Source of the DNA: Alisma plantago-aquatica
Lineage: Eukaryota; Streptophyta; Magnoliopsida; Alismatales; Alismataceae
DNA: 64,000 bases
Reading direction: 5' to 3'
Assembly (NCBI GenBank): GCA_963693085.1
Contig: OY856413.1
Location: forward strand, 104,042,801 to 104,106,800
The translations under genes and the position numbers were made by a program. The first letter of the stretch is position 1; each line of letters opens with the position of its first letter. Below the pieces are notes generated by a model. That model was not told the DNA's origin, made no database searches, and saw only the letters and a list, made by a program, of their open reading frames with translations. This document shows positions 34,396 to 45,459 of the stretch, piece after piece.

Positions 34396-37300
34396 ATGAC
34401 GAGATTTTATGCGATGAATCAGCCTGATGCAGTAGTCAACCATGGGGTTGTGGTAGGTCAGATGGAACTATTTTATTCTGATATGTATTTATCCTATGTC
34501 GTATCTGTTTTAATTGATCTGGGAGCTATGCATTCTTTCATCACTAAAAGAGTGATTCTTGACTGCAATATGACAGTTGGTCATAGGGAAGAGAGTTTGA
34601 AATTAGAAACTCCTTTGATGGGATCTACTATGTTGCGGGAGGTGTGTTCTTCCTGCACTCTTTTCTTCTCTGAACATTTCATTCAAGTGGATCTTATACC
34701 ACTTGAGATGCACGGGTTTGATATAATTCTTGGGATGGACACCCTAGAAATGTACAAGGTTGTTTTGGATTGTGAATCCAAGCAAGTTGTGTTCACAGAT
34801 GATAGTAACACATGGATCTTTCAAGGAGATAGAAAGATTCTTCCATCCCGTCTTATGTCAGCCATGGTAGCTGAAAAGTTGATAAGGCAAGGATGTTTTG
34901 CATTCTTGGCTCATGTGGTAGATACCACCATGGAGAGCCCTCATCCTTCAGACGTTTCGATAGTTAGGGAATTTGAAGATGTATTTCCTAAAGTACTTCC
35001 AGGTGTTTATCCACCCTGGGAGATTGATTTTGAAATTAATCTGGTTCTAGGCATGCAGCCTATAGAACAAACACTGTATAGAATGGTGTCTGCTTATATG
35101 GCAGAGCTTAAGAAGCAACTGCATGAGTTCCTTGAGAAGGGTTTTATCCGATCGAGTACCTCACCATGGGGTGCTCTGGTCTGCTTTGTTAAGAAGAAAG
35201 ATGGATCGATGCATTTGTGCATTAATTATAGACAATTAAATAAAGTAACTATAAAGAACAAGTATCCCTTGCCAAGGATTGATGACTTGTTTGATCAGTT
35301 GTGTGGTGCAACTATCTTCTCTAAGATAGATCTAAGATCGGGATATCATCAGTTATGTATCAAGGAGAGTGGCATATCTAAGTCTACTTTTAGGACAAGG
35401 TATGGTCACTATGAGTTCATAGTTATGTCATTTGGACTAACTAATGCACCTGTTGCATTCATTGAACTCATGAATAGAATCTTTCAACCTTTCCTTGATC
35501 AGTATGTAGTAGTCTTCATAGATGACATCTTGATCTACAGTAGAGATGCTCAATAACATGATCAGCACCTCCGCCAGGCTTTAACTTTGCTAAGAGAGCA
35601 TAAGTTGTATGCTACGTTTAGCAAATGTGAGTTCTGGTTACCAGAAGTTTCTTTCCTAGGACACGTAATATCTGCCTCAGGAATTCGTGTTGATCCTAAG
35701 AAGGTAGAATCTGTCCTCCAATGGGAACAACCTAAAACACCGATAGAGATACATAGTTTCTTAGGGTTGGTAGGCTATTATAGGAGGTTCATTAAGAACT
35801 TTAGTTCAATAGCCTTACCCCTAACCAAGTTAACCAGGAAGGAAGTTCCTTTTATCTGGAATGACAAGTGTCAACATTCTTTCCAGTTGTTGAAAGAAAG
35901 GTTGACAAGTGCACCTGTGCTAGTGTTACCTGAGTAGGGAAAAGGGTACATAGTTTTCTGCGATGCATCTAAGAATGGATTAGGATGTGTGTTGATGCAG
36001 GATAAGCAAGTGATTTCTTTTGCTTCTCGATAGCTTAAGAAACACAAAGAGAATTATCCAATACATGATCTAGAACTAGTTGTTGTTGTCCATGCCTTGA
36101 TGATCTGGAGACATTATCTCTATGGAGAGACATTCCAGATTTTCACAGACCATAAGAACCTAAAGTATATCTTTTCATAGCATGAGTTGAACATGAGACA
36201 ACGCCGCTGGATGGAGTTAATCAAGGACTATGATTGTACAATTGATTATCATCCAGGGAAGGCTAATGTGGTAGCTGATGCATTAAGTAGGAAATCAGCG
36301 ACACCAATCTTAGATAAAGCACAGTTGATTCTTTAGTGTGCTTTAAGAGGGATATGTTTTCATCCTTGAGGCAAAACAATGTACAGCTAAAAGTATCATT
36401 GTTAGCCGGGTTGTTAGCTGAGATGCACATAAAACCAACTCTGAGACAGAAAATTAAAGAAGAACAACAAGCTGACATTGTAGTTCAGTAGATTAGATCA
36501 GAGTATGGTAGTGAGAAACGGGATGGCTTTCATGAGTCATAGGATTGGGTAGTCTGTTACCATGGTAGGATGGTAGTACTTGATGACAATGACTTAAGGA
36601 AGTTAAATCTAGAAGAAGCTCATTCTTTGATGTATGCTATGCATCCAGGGAGCACCAAGATGTATCATAACTTAAAAGACATGTATTGGTGGCCTGGATT
36701 GAAGAAAGTTGTAGATGAGTTTGTTATGCAGTGTCTGGTATGTTAGCAAGTTAAAGATGAACATCAAAAGCCCGTAGGAACAATGCAACATTTGCCTATA
36801 CCGCAATGGAAATGGGATCATGTCACCATGGACTTTGTGGTTGGTTTGCCTAGAACAACCAAAGGTCATGATTCCATATGGGTGATAGTTGATAGGTTGA
36901 CAAAGACAGCACATTTATTACCTGTCAAAACAACTTACACTGCTGAGAAGCTTGCACAGATCTATGTAGATGAGATAGTGTGGTTGCATGGGGTTCCAGC
37001 TACTATCGTTTCTGATAGAGGACATCAGTTCATGAGTCATTTTTGGGAATGACTTCATAAAGCTTTGGGTACAATGTTAAGGTTTAGTACAGCCTTTCAT
37101 CCTCAGTCAGATGGACAATCTGAAAGGACTATACAAACCTTGGAGGACTTGCTTAGAGCAAGTGTCCTTTAGTTTGTAGGAAGTTGGGATCTACACCTGA
37201 GCTTGATAGAATTTGCTTACAATAATAGCTATCAGCATCGTATTGACATGGCACCATATGAAGCTTTGTATGGTAGATGTTTTAGATCTCCTTTATGTTG

Positions 37301-37868
37301 GTATGAAACAGGAGAAAATCAACTTTTGGGTCCTGAGCTAGTGTAGCAGACAACTGAGAAGATTAAAGTAATACAACAACAGTTAAAGACTGCCTAGGAT
37401 AGACAAAAATCATATGCCAACAAACGGCGAAGACCTTTAGAATTCCAAGTTGGAGACAGAGTATATCTCAAGGTCTCACCTTGGAAAGGAGTTCTTAGAT
37501 TTGGGAGAAAGGGAAAGTTAGCTCCTAGATTTATGGGGCCTTATCCAATCATTGAACGGATTGGAAAGGTATCTTATAAGATGGAGTTTCCACCTGATTT
37601 GCATAAGTTGCACCCAGTGTTCCACATCTCTATGTTGAGGAAGTGTCATCCTGACACAGAATTAGTTCTACAACATGTGGAAGTAGAATTAAATGATGAT
37701 ATATCATATGTTGAAGGACCTGTGACAATCCTTGATAAAAGAATTAAAAAGCTGAAAAAGAAAGACATTTGTCTTGTAAAAGTCCTCTGGAATCACCATG
37801 GCATTGAAGAAGCTACATCAAAACTAGAGGAAGATATGAGGAGGATATAGCCTACTCTTTTCTCTTAA
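34396..37868 (+). pseudogene. pol: Tekay Pol with chromodomain, riddled with TAG stops
   Basis: Protease comes first, with [12 protein letters not shown]: the Ser/Thr of the active-site triplet is lost. The reverse transcriptase follows at about 34980-35560, with [16 protein letters not shown] and catalytic FIDDILIYS. RNase H (CDASKNGLG, about 35950-36300) comes next. The integrase has a zinc finger (about 36620-36750), D in [10 protein letters not shown] in VSDRG and E in DGQSERT. A C-terminal chromodomain spans about 37690-37850. Stops: TAA 35554; TGA 37050; TAG 35935, 36031, 36178, 36334, 36489, 36540, 36744, 37170, 37344, 37395 and 37848. A frameshift lies near 36340. Most TAGs sit where the lineage has Gln. 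The ancestral stop is probably TAA at 37866. Confidence 0.9.
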
Positions 37869-37904
37869 TGTTTTTGTTAATGATTTTGAGGACGAAATCT
37901 TTGT

Positions 37905-37913
37905 AAGGGGCGG
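37905..37913 (+). other. Tekay polypurine tract
   Basis: AAGGGGCGG lies six bases before the 3' LTR, preceded by TTTTGAGGACGAAAT at 37884-37898. The same pre-LTR motif occurs in the LARD. Confidence 0.75.
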
Positions 37914-37919
37914 ATAATT

Positions 37920-39552
37920 TGTAACATCCCTGACCCGGGTTATGCTCTAACCCTAGATGTTTTGCTTAATAATGTTGATTATATGCTTGTTCATATTTCT
38001 TGGAAAGTAATTAAGGCCCAAGAGGAACTTACATTTCTATTTTAGTCCTTTTTGTATAATGTTGAAACATTATTTTGGTTGTTTTGGACTAAAGTTCAAA
38101 TTACCCAAGTTGAGGGGTTAACTTGCAAATTGTACATGATAATATGTTCCTTAGATGTTTTGGCATCATAAGAATGAGAATGATGTAGTGGTATGGTTTC
38201 CACAAGCTTGAGCACCAAGATAGAGCTTGTTGAGCAATGTTTGTGCATTAAAACCTAGTTTTGGTGTAATGTGCAATTTACCCAAAACCTAGGGTTCAAT
38301 ATGCAAAATACCACTTCTTGAGGGTCCCCCATGTTTCTTGGCATCAAGTAGAGAAAATAAAATGAGAGGGGAGCCTCATTTGAATTATTTTGGAGGAGAG
38401 AGAATCTTGATATTAAAATAATCAAGATTTAAGAATTAAAGGAACTTTATTTTAATTTAATGCAAAAAGAAATATATTAATTGAAGAGCCCTTCAACCAA
38501 AAGTTGAGGGTTGAATTTGCAAAGAGTTGTACGTTCTTTTTGCCTTGTAAAGGCAACGAAAATATCAAAGGGAATGGATAACTCACTCCTATTATTAAAG
38601 GAAAAAGTAATATCCACTAAAAAGGGGATATTAGTATAATATGTTTAAGGTGCTTAATTCCTTTTCTTTTAATTCTTGGATAAAGAAGCGGCTTTGAAAA
38701 TGGATGAAGATGTCTTTGTGGCCAAGGAATCAAGGGGAAGAGGCGGAACTAATTTTGGAATTAAAAGAATTTTATAAGACATTTTCTCTCTCATTGAATT
38801 TCTTATAAAAACACACATTCCAACTCATTTGAGAGGCTTTTTCCGAACCCACTTCTTCACTTGAAAACCAACCAAGGGAGATAGGAGAAGAAGTAGGATG
38901 ACCCCCAACCTGTTGGTAAGCTTCTTGATCTTCTTTCACCTCAATTTCATGGTGAAAATCATAAAACAATGCATAATTTCTTCTCTATTTCACTCCCTCT
39001 TCAATCCTAGTCGATCCTTTCATCCAAAAAGCTTGAGAACAGACCTTGGGAAGTTGCAAAAGCTTCCTCCACCATTGTTGATGTGAAGCTTCAAGCTTTG
39101 AAGCTCAATTGGAGGCGGGTTATATAACTCGAACCCTTAAATATTGTTATTGCTTTGAAATCTCCATGATTTGTTGAACGTTTTGTTCTATTTTGCAATT
39201 CCTTTTATCCATTGATGTAAATACCATGAAAATGGAAGTGATCTTTGAAATAATGAAGGTAGATGATGATAACATCATCTTGGGTACGCAATCCAACAAC
39301 TTTCCCTTGTAAACAGTTTTGAAGCTTTGATCCAAACGGTTTCACCAAACTATTTGGAGACTAAACGGTTTGCAAACCGTTTAGAGCCTTGAACCCCCAA
39401 ACCGTTTAAAATGGTTGACCATTTTTTGGGTTGACCGTTTGAGGTCAGAACCCTAGTACTTGTTGAATGAGGATCTAATGACTCCAATTAATTGAATTAA
39501 TATGTGGACAATCATCTAATTTGAAACCCTAATCGGGTTAAGTGATGATTTT
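37920..39552 (+). repeat. Tekay 3' LTR, truncated
   Basis: Matches 18878-18891 plus 27807-29430 at roughly 97% by eye, then stops at GTGATGATTT. The missing 3.6 kb would include the promoter-proximal and U5 parts. The following bases belong to an inverted Tekay-type pol. No target duplication can be found, so the loss was a deletion or rearrangement after insertion. Confidence 0.85.
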
Positions 39553-41226
39553 AACATGTCCATACTAAGGATCACATCAAATCCATGCATCCCAAGTGGC
39601 ATTAAATCCACTTGAATTATGTCCTTAGTGAAGACAAGAAGGCAGGACAAACACACCTTACACACGACCATGGAGCCAATAAGTGGGGTACTGAGGGAAA
39701 GGGGTTTGGATACATGATAAATAGGTAGGTTACAATGCACAATCACATATCAAGTGATAAAAGAGTGTGTTTCACCCAAATGTACTGGAACATATATGTA
39801 TACAAAAGTAGACATGTTAAAATGAAAAAGTTTCAACTGACTTGTAACAACTTTAGAGGTGACTACACCCTCAGGCTACATCATCGTGTGGAAGAGGGTT
39901 ATGGCTTGAGATCTACCTCTAGCTTGACCTCTCCCTACAAATCCAGAAGACCCCACTTGAGAAGTCTTCCCATGCCCTCTATAGCTGCTTCCACCATGTT
40001 GCTATACATTTTAATGATATTTCCAACATGATGGGGACGTTTCCCAGTTTAATATGGGCAATGTACCCTCACATGCCTAGTTTCTTGGAAGTAGTAGCAT
40101 GTTTTATGTGGTAATCCATGTAACCAGATGGCCCTATCACAGATAGGACCTAGAACCATAAGCCCCAGATGGAAGCGGTCCTCTTCTTTGACCTTTACTA
40201 GGAGACCACTATGCTTGCCATTTCTACGTCCTCAACTATGACATAGATGAACTTTGTTGGGACTACCAATATTTTGGCCTTGATGACCCAGATAATTGTA
40301 GCTTCTTAGAGATTCTAGAAAACTTCCCTAACAACTGTATATAGTTCCTTTTGACATCACTTTCATGGCTACCCAATGAAGTCCTTGCTATCATCCTCAC
40401 CAACTATACAAAGGTGGAAAACTTCTCATGTGACTCCAAGGTCAGCACCAACGTTAACAACTTCGGGTTCAACCCCTTATCAAACTGCTAAATCTTCTTT
40501 GCTTCAGTCGACACCATATGTGGGTAGCTACAACACAAGAAATGACTCATACTCATTTATAGTCATTGTCCTCTTTCATACATGCTTGAATTATGTGGTA
40601 TTCTCATCCAAGTAGGAAGGTAGGAAGTATCTATTAATAAACTCCCTCCTAAACACTATGTAGGTGATGACTTCCCCCTACCTTTTCTCCTCCTAAATGG
40701 CCTACTAGTGGCTAGCATTCTCCTTCAGCTAATAAATGACATGCTTCACCTTGTATTCATCTGGTAAGTTCAACAACTAAAAGGCCTTATTGAACTCTAT
40801 AAGCCATAGATTTGCATTAGTCAGGTCTAAAGTACCCATGTACTTTGTATCCCCTACTCACTTTAGTAACACATACATCTTGCTAGAACTAGTCCGCTCA
40901 GTATTTGAGAACTGACACCTAGGCTCCTGGACCAGGAGTATGCCTACAAATTTGATGGATACAAACATCATCTTCCATGAACAATGACTAGAAATTCGGG
41001 CGAACTAGCTTTGTCAAGTCAAATGGTAGTATCTCAGGCTATCCAGGTTGCTCGGGTCGAGTATCCTATCCTCATTACATTGCCTTTCATCACTATCAAT
41101 CCCGATATAGTTTCTATTCTTCAAAATGTCCATCCATATCTGCATAATCGTAATCAATGGTTAGATATTATGGACTCATAAGAATAGACATGACATCATA
41201 ATCCTATGTCCCTATAGAAAACTTGT
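39553..41226 (-). pseudogene. Second Tekay-type gypsy: gag-protease remnant
   Basis: On the minus strand, gag begins near 41190. It carries segments like INRYFL...LDENTT and TINEYESF near 40640-40530, and a zinc-knuckle remnant CYYFQETRHVRVHC near 40100-40050. A protease-region segment follows (HSFIT near 39760, then TPLIGSMVVCKVCLSCL, IIQVDLMPLGMHGFDVILSMDML), ending at 39553. It resembles the Tekay Gag and protease at 33500-34760 but is more decayed, with many stops and shifts. Reverse transcriptase and later domains are missing at the junction with the truncated Tekay LTR. A degenerate primer-site-like stretch lies at about 41205-41222, next to a presumed LTR end. Confidence 0.7.
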
Positions 41227-42863
41227 GACACCCAATTCCATAAGAGAGAGATTACCCAAAACAAACCCAAAGTCAAAACTTAAACAAACCATCTGTTCCA
41301 TAAGCCACACAGAGATATCATAGTATTTTTTTTGCCAAACACCATGACCAAATTTATATAACACTAGATCCACAAGTGGATAAGTCAACACATCACAATC
41401 ATAGATTACAAGTATTAAATCAACAAAAAGGTTGAACACCACACCTATGATATCTCATCAATGTAAAAGCAACTTAAGTTTTACAAATGGTTCACTTCTA
41501 TAGATCCACACAAAATATTTTATAATTTATAATTCTCGCTCTATAGGTCGTGCACATAAAACAAAATCCAAGTCTAATAAAGGAAACCACCAAAAACATG
41601 CCTTCTTAGACCAAAGAGTACTGGGACAACTATGACTCTATCTCGATATGTTTTATCTTTGGAGGAGGTCACACAAATGTTACCAACCTCCAGATGCATT
41701 CACACAAACATCACCCAGTTATTGATCTCAAACCCTTCTCCCTCCTTGTTGATTATCTTTTCCACTACTAGGATAGTTGGACCGCTCACCTAAAAAGTCT
41801 AAAAAACCACAAGGATGAGACCTTAAGTCCCTGCAATATGATATAACACCTGATACATGTATTACTTGCTAAAAAGTGTGAAAGAAAGTAAATAATAAGA
41901 GGAAATAAAGCTCATAAAAAATAATACACCTGATGACATACCCTTATCCATCCTTTCTGGCATCAAGACCACCAATAAGAGGGTTAGGTAAAATAGATGG
42001 ACCATGGATAGACAAAAAACATCCCATACAAGACACAACCATTTTAACGTCAATTTTTGATGCCCTAGTTGATTTGGGAGTGCCACCCAACAAACAAACT
42101 AGATGCTATCAAGCCATCTCAACCATATGTACAAGATGTATGAGTTTCTAGACTCCCTAGATCTCTCCTCACAACCTTGGGTCCAAGATAGGTACCAAAA
42201 GGTAGGGAGAACTCTGACTAGCCTGGCGTGGATATATTATTGAGTGGATCCACCAAAAGAGGTCTTCCCTAGGCACACAAGTCCCAGAGCCACCAATACA
42301 GAGTATCATCCTCCACTATACATCACCTCTTCCATAGACTACAACTGTCGCATCAAATTTCACTGAGTCCAAGAACCATTTAAAGATGATAGGATGTAAA
42401 CTTGTAAGCTTCCCCATGTATTCAATAATATGTGGCTCAGAGCACCTTGTCATAGATCTAGGGTGCTATAATATGAACCCATTTCTCTCATTCCACCTAA
42501 GGATCCAACGGAATGGTTCTATGGACTCATGTGCCTAATGATTAGATTTCTCTTAATAATTAGGTTCATCATTCTAATACTACATTAATGAGAGTAATAA
42601 GAAACCTTCTAGTAGATAGCTATATTATAAAGTAATAGATAATTCCATTGGATATAAAACATATAAAACACATAAAAAAACCCTCATACTAAGACATACA
42701 CGTTCCAAACAATGGATAACATACATGAACCTTCCATTTTCCTATTAAGGAGTCACCTTTTCATATATTAATAATATAGCATTAAGGAAAAGGCCTAGCA
42801 TATATATTGTGATGCAACATGTCATGAATAGTTCACAAGATAGCATCTTATAAACATGAGTGT
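41227..42863 (-). repeat. Presumed LTR of the second Tekay-type element (part)
   Basis: At 41227 the minus strand ends an LTR-like block with GGGTGTCACA, directly next to the gag side. Compare GGATGCCACA at the end of the Tekay LTR at 33076. Further in, the minus strand has TTTTTAGGTGAGC near 41800-41790, similar in position to TTTTTAGGTAGACGC of the Tekay LTR. The block is interrupted by a solo LTR at 42864. Its other end was not found. Confidence 0.45.
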
Positions 42864-45321
42864 TGATGCAACCTTATTTTAGGGATGCATCTTGTGTCAT
42901 TTTAAGTCTTAATAACATCTAAACATGTTAGAATACAAGTTATTTTCCCTAATGTGAAATTTCATGTCAAATACACTTATGGCTGCTTTTTGCATATTTT
43001 TCAGGACTTTTGCACATGAATTGGATGTAAATGGGAGTGAAGGAGAGGATTCTTGGGTTTCTACACCCTGGGGTTGGACCCAGACCTTCCCCAAGCATCC
43101 CTTGAATAGAAAAAAATTGGTCCAAGGAAAGAAGAATCCATTCGGAGGAATTTTGAGCAAAGATATGTAGCTAGGCCCTCAAAATGGACCGTGGTATCTT
43201 GCCACAATCGTGGAAAAAATGTCCAAGTTACAGGAGAAATGCAAGCTGCAACAAAGCAACCACCACGGCCGTGGGCATCTGAACTATCGTGGCAAGTTAG
43301 AGCCACTTCACTCGTATTGGGTGCCATGACCGTGGTGAAGAACTTCTACAACGACCTAGATTTCAGCCAACATTGTCGTGGTCCTTCAAGGCCACCTCGA
43401 TCGTGGAGCCCGCCATGCCCGTGGCATTTAACATCGAAAACAACCCCCAGAATGCCCATGCTCCCCTCCACGCCTGTGTTATCTTCCATCCACCATGGCC
43501 CTGGCCACTGGGCCTCTAAGACCCATCCCAACATGTAACTTTTCACCCCTATCACCTCGCTAGAACCTATCTACCATGACCGGGATGACTCCCATCCATC
43601 ACGGCCGTAGTGACCACCCAAAACACTACTACTTTTTGCAATGAATTTCTAATACTACCCCCACTTACCCTAGTGCTTCCCCACCACATATATATACTAG
43701 AGTGACAACCACATCACTAGGTAAGCCTCCCTTGAGCATTCATTGCACACTCCTAGCATTCAAGATCTCTACCTACCTTCTTCCATCACCCTACTCCATT
43801 TCCACCTTCCACTACCCCAAAACCCTATTTTTCTAGGATTTCCACCATAATCTCCCATATTTCCATGCCATCCATCCACCTTGGAAGAAGGAGTACGAGC
43901 TACAACAGCTAGGAGGTGAAGGAGAAGGAGCTTCCATGAGAATGCATGGCCTTCTTCCTCTTTCTTCTTTAATTTTTTCTCTTCTGTTTGATTATGAGTA
44001 GCTAAGCCCTCTTGGTGGGCTGTTTTGGGGATTAAATGTCACTTTGATACCATGTTGGGGGAATGTAGCTTGTAATGAACATAATTCCATTCTATGATGA
44101 TTGTCTCTTGCTTCTATCTTATTCCCCATTATTCTACTTGTGATTTATGCTTCTAAACATGGATTGCTTGTTGTGTGATGCTTGAAAACACCTAGATTCT
44201 AGGGGAAAACGAATTGCATGTGGCTAATTTAGGAATTGCTCCTAGATCCAACTAGTAGATCCCTAGCTAGAACCCTATCTTCCTACTTAAAAACCTCATC
44301 TCCTACAACTAAGTGTAAGATCTAAGTAGCTAGTGTGAGATTGATTAGCGCAATTTCCTAGAGTTTTCTAAACGCTAGACGGTGAGTAACATGAGGTGAA
44401 ACACCCTCATCTCTACTCTCCCTTCCTACCCTTTGCTCAATTTCCCTTATAACCCTTGCCTTAGAAACCTAGATTAGTTAAATCCAATAGAAATCCCACC
44501 TAGACCTTGGTCCAATTGAGCCTTGTAAGGATAGATAGGGGGTGAAAGGGTGTACTTCCCCTCTCACACTCTATTCTATCCATGGCCGATCAATAGTCAA
44601 TGGATTTCATTGCATTTAACCTATTGTTTGGTTTAGAAATCTAGGATTAAAATATAGGATTTGCATGTTATATCGACCCTCAAATTGGATTCATGTGACA
44701 ATCCCCCAAATGGCCCACTCTTCCCATACTTGCTTAAAACCCATCTTGTTTGCTTAGCTTGCTTATGCTAGTGTAGTTGCTTGCCTTAATTTCTCCTTAG
44801 TTAATTTCTTAGTTCTTCATAGTTAATCTTTTCTAGGGTAGTTAGTTCATCCTTGTGGTTGCTCAATCTAGATAGTGGTAGTTTAGTTCCTTAATTGGTA
44901 GTTTAGTGTAGTCTCTTGCTCTTTCTTAAGTAGTTGCTTTCTTTACTTTCTATAATTGCTTGTTTAGGGTTAACTTAGAGTTTCTGCTAATCTAGTTTCC
45001 TTTCTTGCTTTCAATATCCTACATCATTAGTGTAATCAACCAAATCAACCTCAAACCCTAAAAACCCTAATCTCTGCCTTTGGAATGTATCTCACCCTAA
45101 CCTAGCTCTAGTACCCCCTCTCCATGTAGATCAATCCTTATCTTGCCACTTTCCTATACTAAGACACGACCCCATGAACTTGCGAGTGAACTGTGGATAG
45201 TTTAAGTGAGCATGTTAGACTAGGTCCCTTATAAACTCAAAAGATCTATGTGTGTATGTCTAAGTTACATCTAATCAAATCCAATTGGTTAGTTGTAACC
45301 CAAGGTAGTGAAGACACATCA
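42864..45321 (+). mobile_element. Athila-family solo LTR
   Basis: A 2,458-bp block starting TGATGCAACC and ending CACATCA, so TGATG and CATCA form a perfect 5-bp terminal inverted repeat. It is flanked by AGTGT on both sides (42859-42863 and 45322-45326). It matches the Athila-like LTR at 15759-18099 in order and wording but is clearly diverged. There is no primer site, gag or second LTR next to it, hence a solo LTR. It contains a word cluster at 43185-43620 and TATATATA at 43689-43696. Frames inside it (for example 43191-43538) only reflect the repeated words. Confidence 0.82.
43185..43620. repeat. CACGGTCGTG-type word cluster, solo LTR
   Basis: About twelve degenerate versions of the words at 16078-16455, such as CCACGGCCGTGG near 43262 and CATGACCGTGGTG near 43325. 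Compared with the first copy, arms have changed but the alternation of orientation remains. The cluster ends about 70 bp before the TATA box. Confidence 0.7.
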
Positions 45322-45459
45322 AGTGTCATATTCCAACATCAAAAAGAAAATCCTAACCTTCTTTTACCATCTTGAGTCACTTTATCACTATAGAATCATT
45401 AGATAATAAACCCTTATGCAGTAGAAGAATATATGCGTATGTAACATAAGCAACATGCA

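Larger units (their letters stand above)
18878..39552 (+). mobile_element. Tekay-type gypsy chromovirus, with nested LARD, 3' LTR truncated
   Basis: The 5' LTR begins TGTAACATCCC at 18878, inside Athila gag (left flank AAAGT), and is split after 14 bp by a LARD. Then follow the LTR body (27807-33076), initiator-Met primer site (33083-33094), gag-pol (33211-37868), polypurine tract and a 3' LTR that begins identically at 37920. The 3' LTR stops after 1.63 kb instead of about 5.3 kb, at a junction with inverted Tekay-type sequence. Reverse-transcriptase text and a C-terminal chromodomain place it in the Tekay/Del lineage, which targets heterochromatin. It carries many stops and at least three frameshifts, so it cannot make its proteins. 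Confidence 0.88.

Noticed and set aside
34396..37868. Functional amber-readthrough polyprotein in the Tekay
   Set aside because: Two TGA codons, one TAA, at least three frameshifts and a lost protease active-site residue make present function very unlikely, so decay is the default reading.
41933..42151. Plus-strand frame of 72 codons
   Set aside because: It lies within the presumed LTR of the inverted Tekay-type remnant and has no motif.
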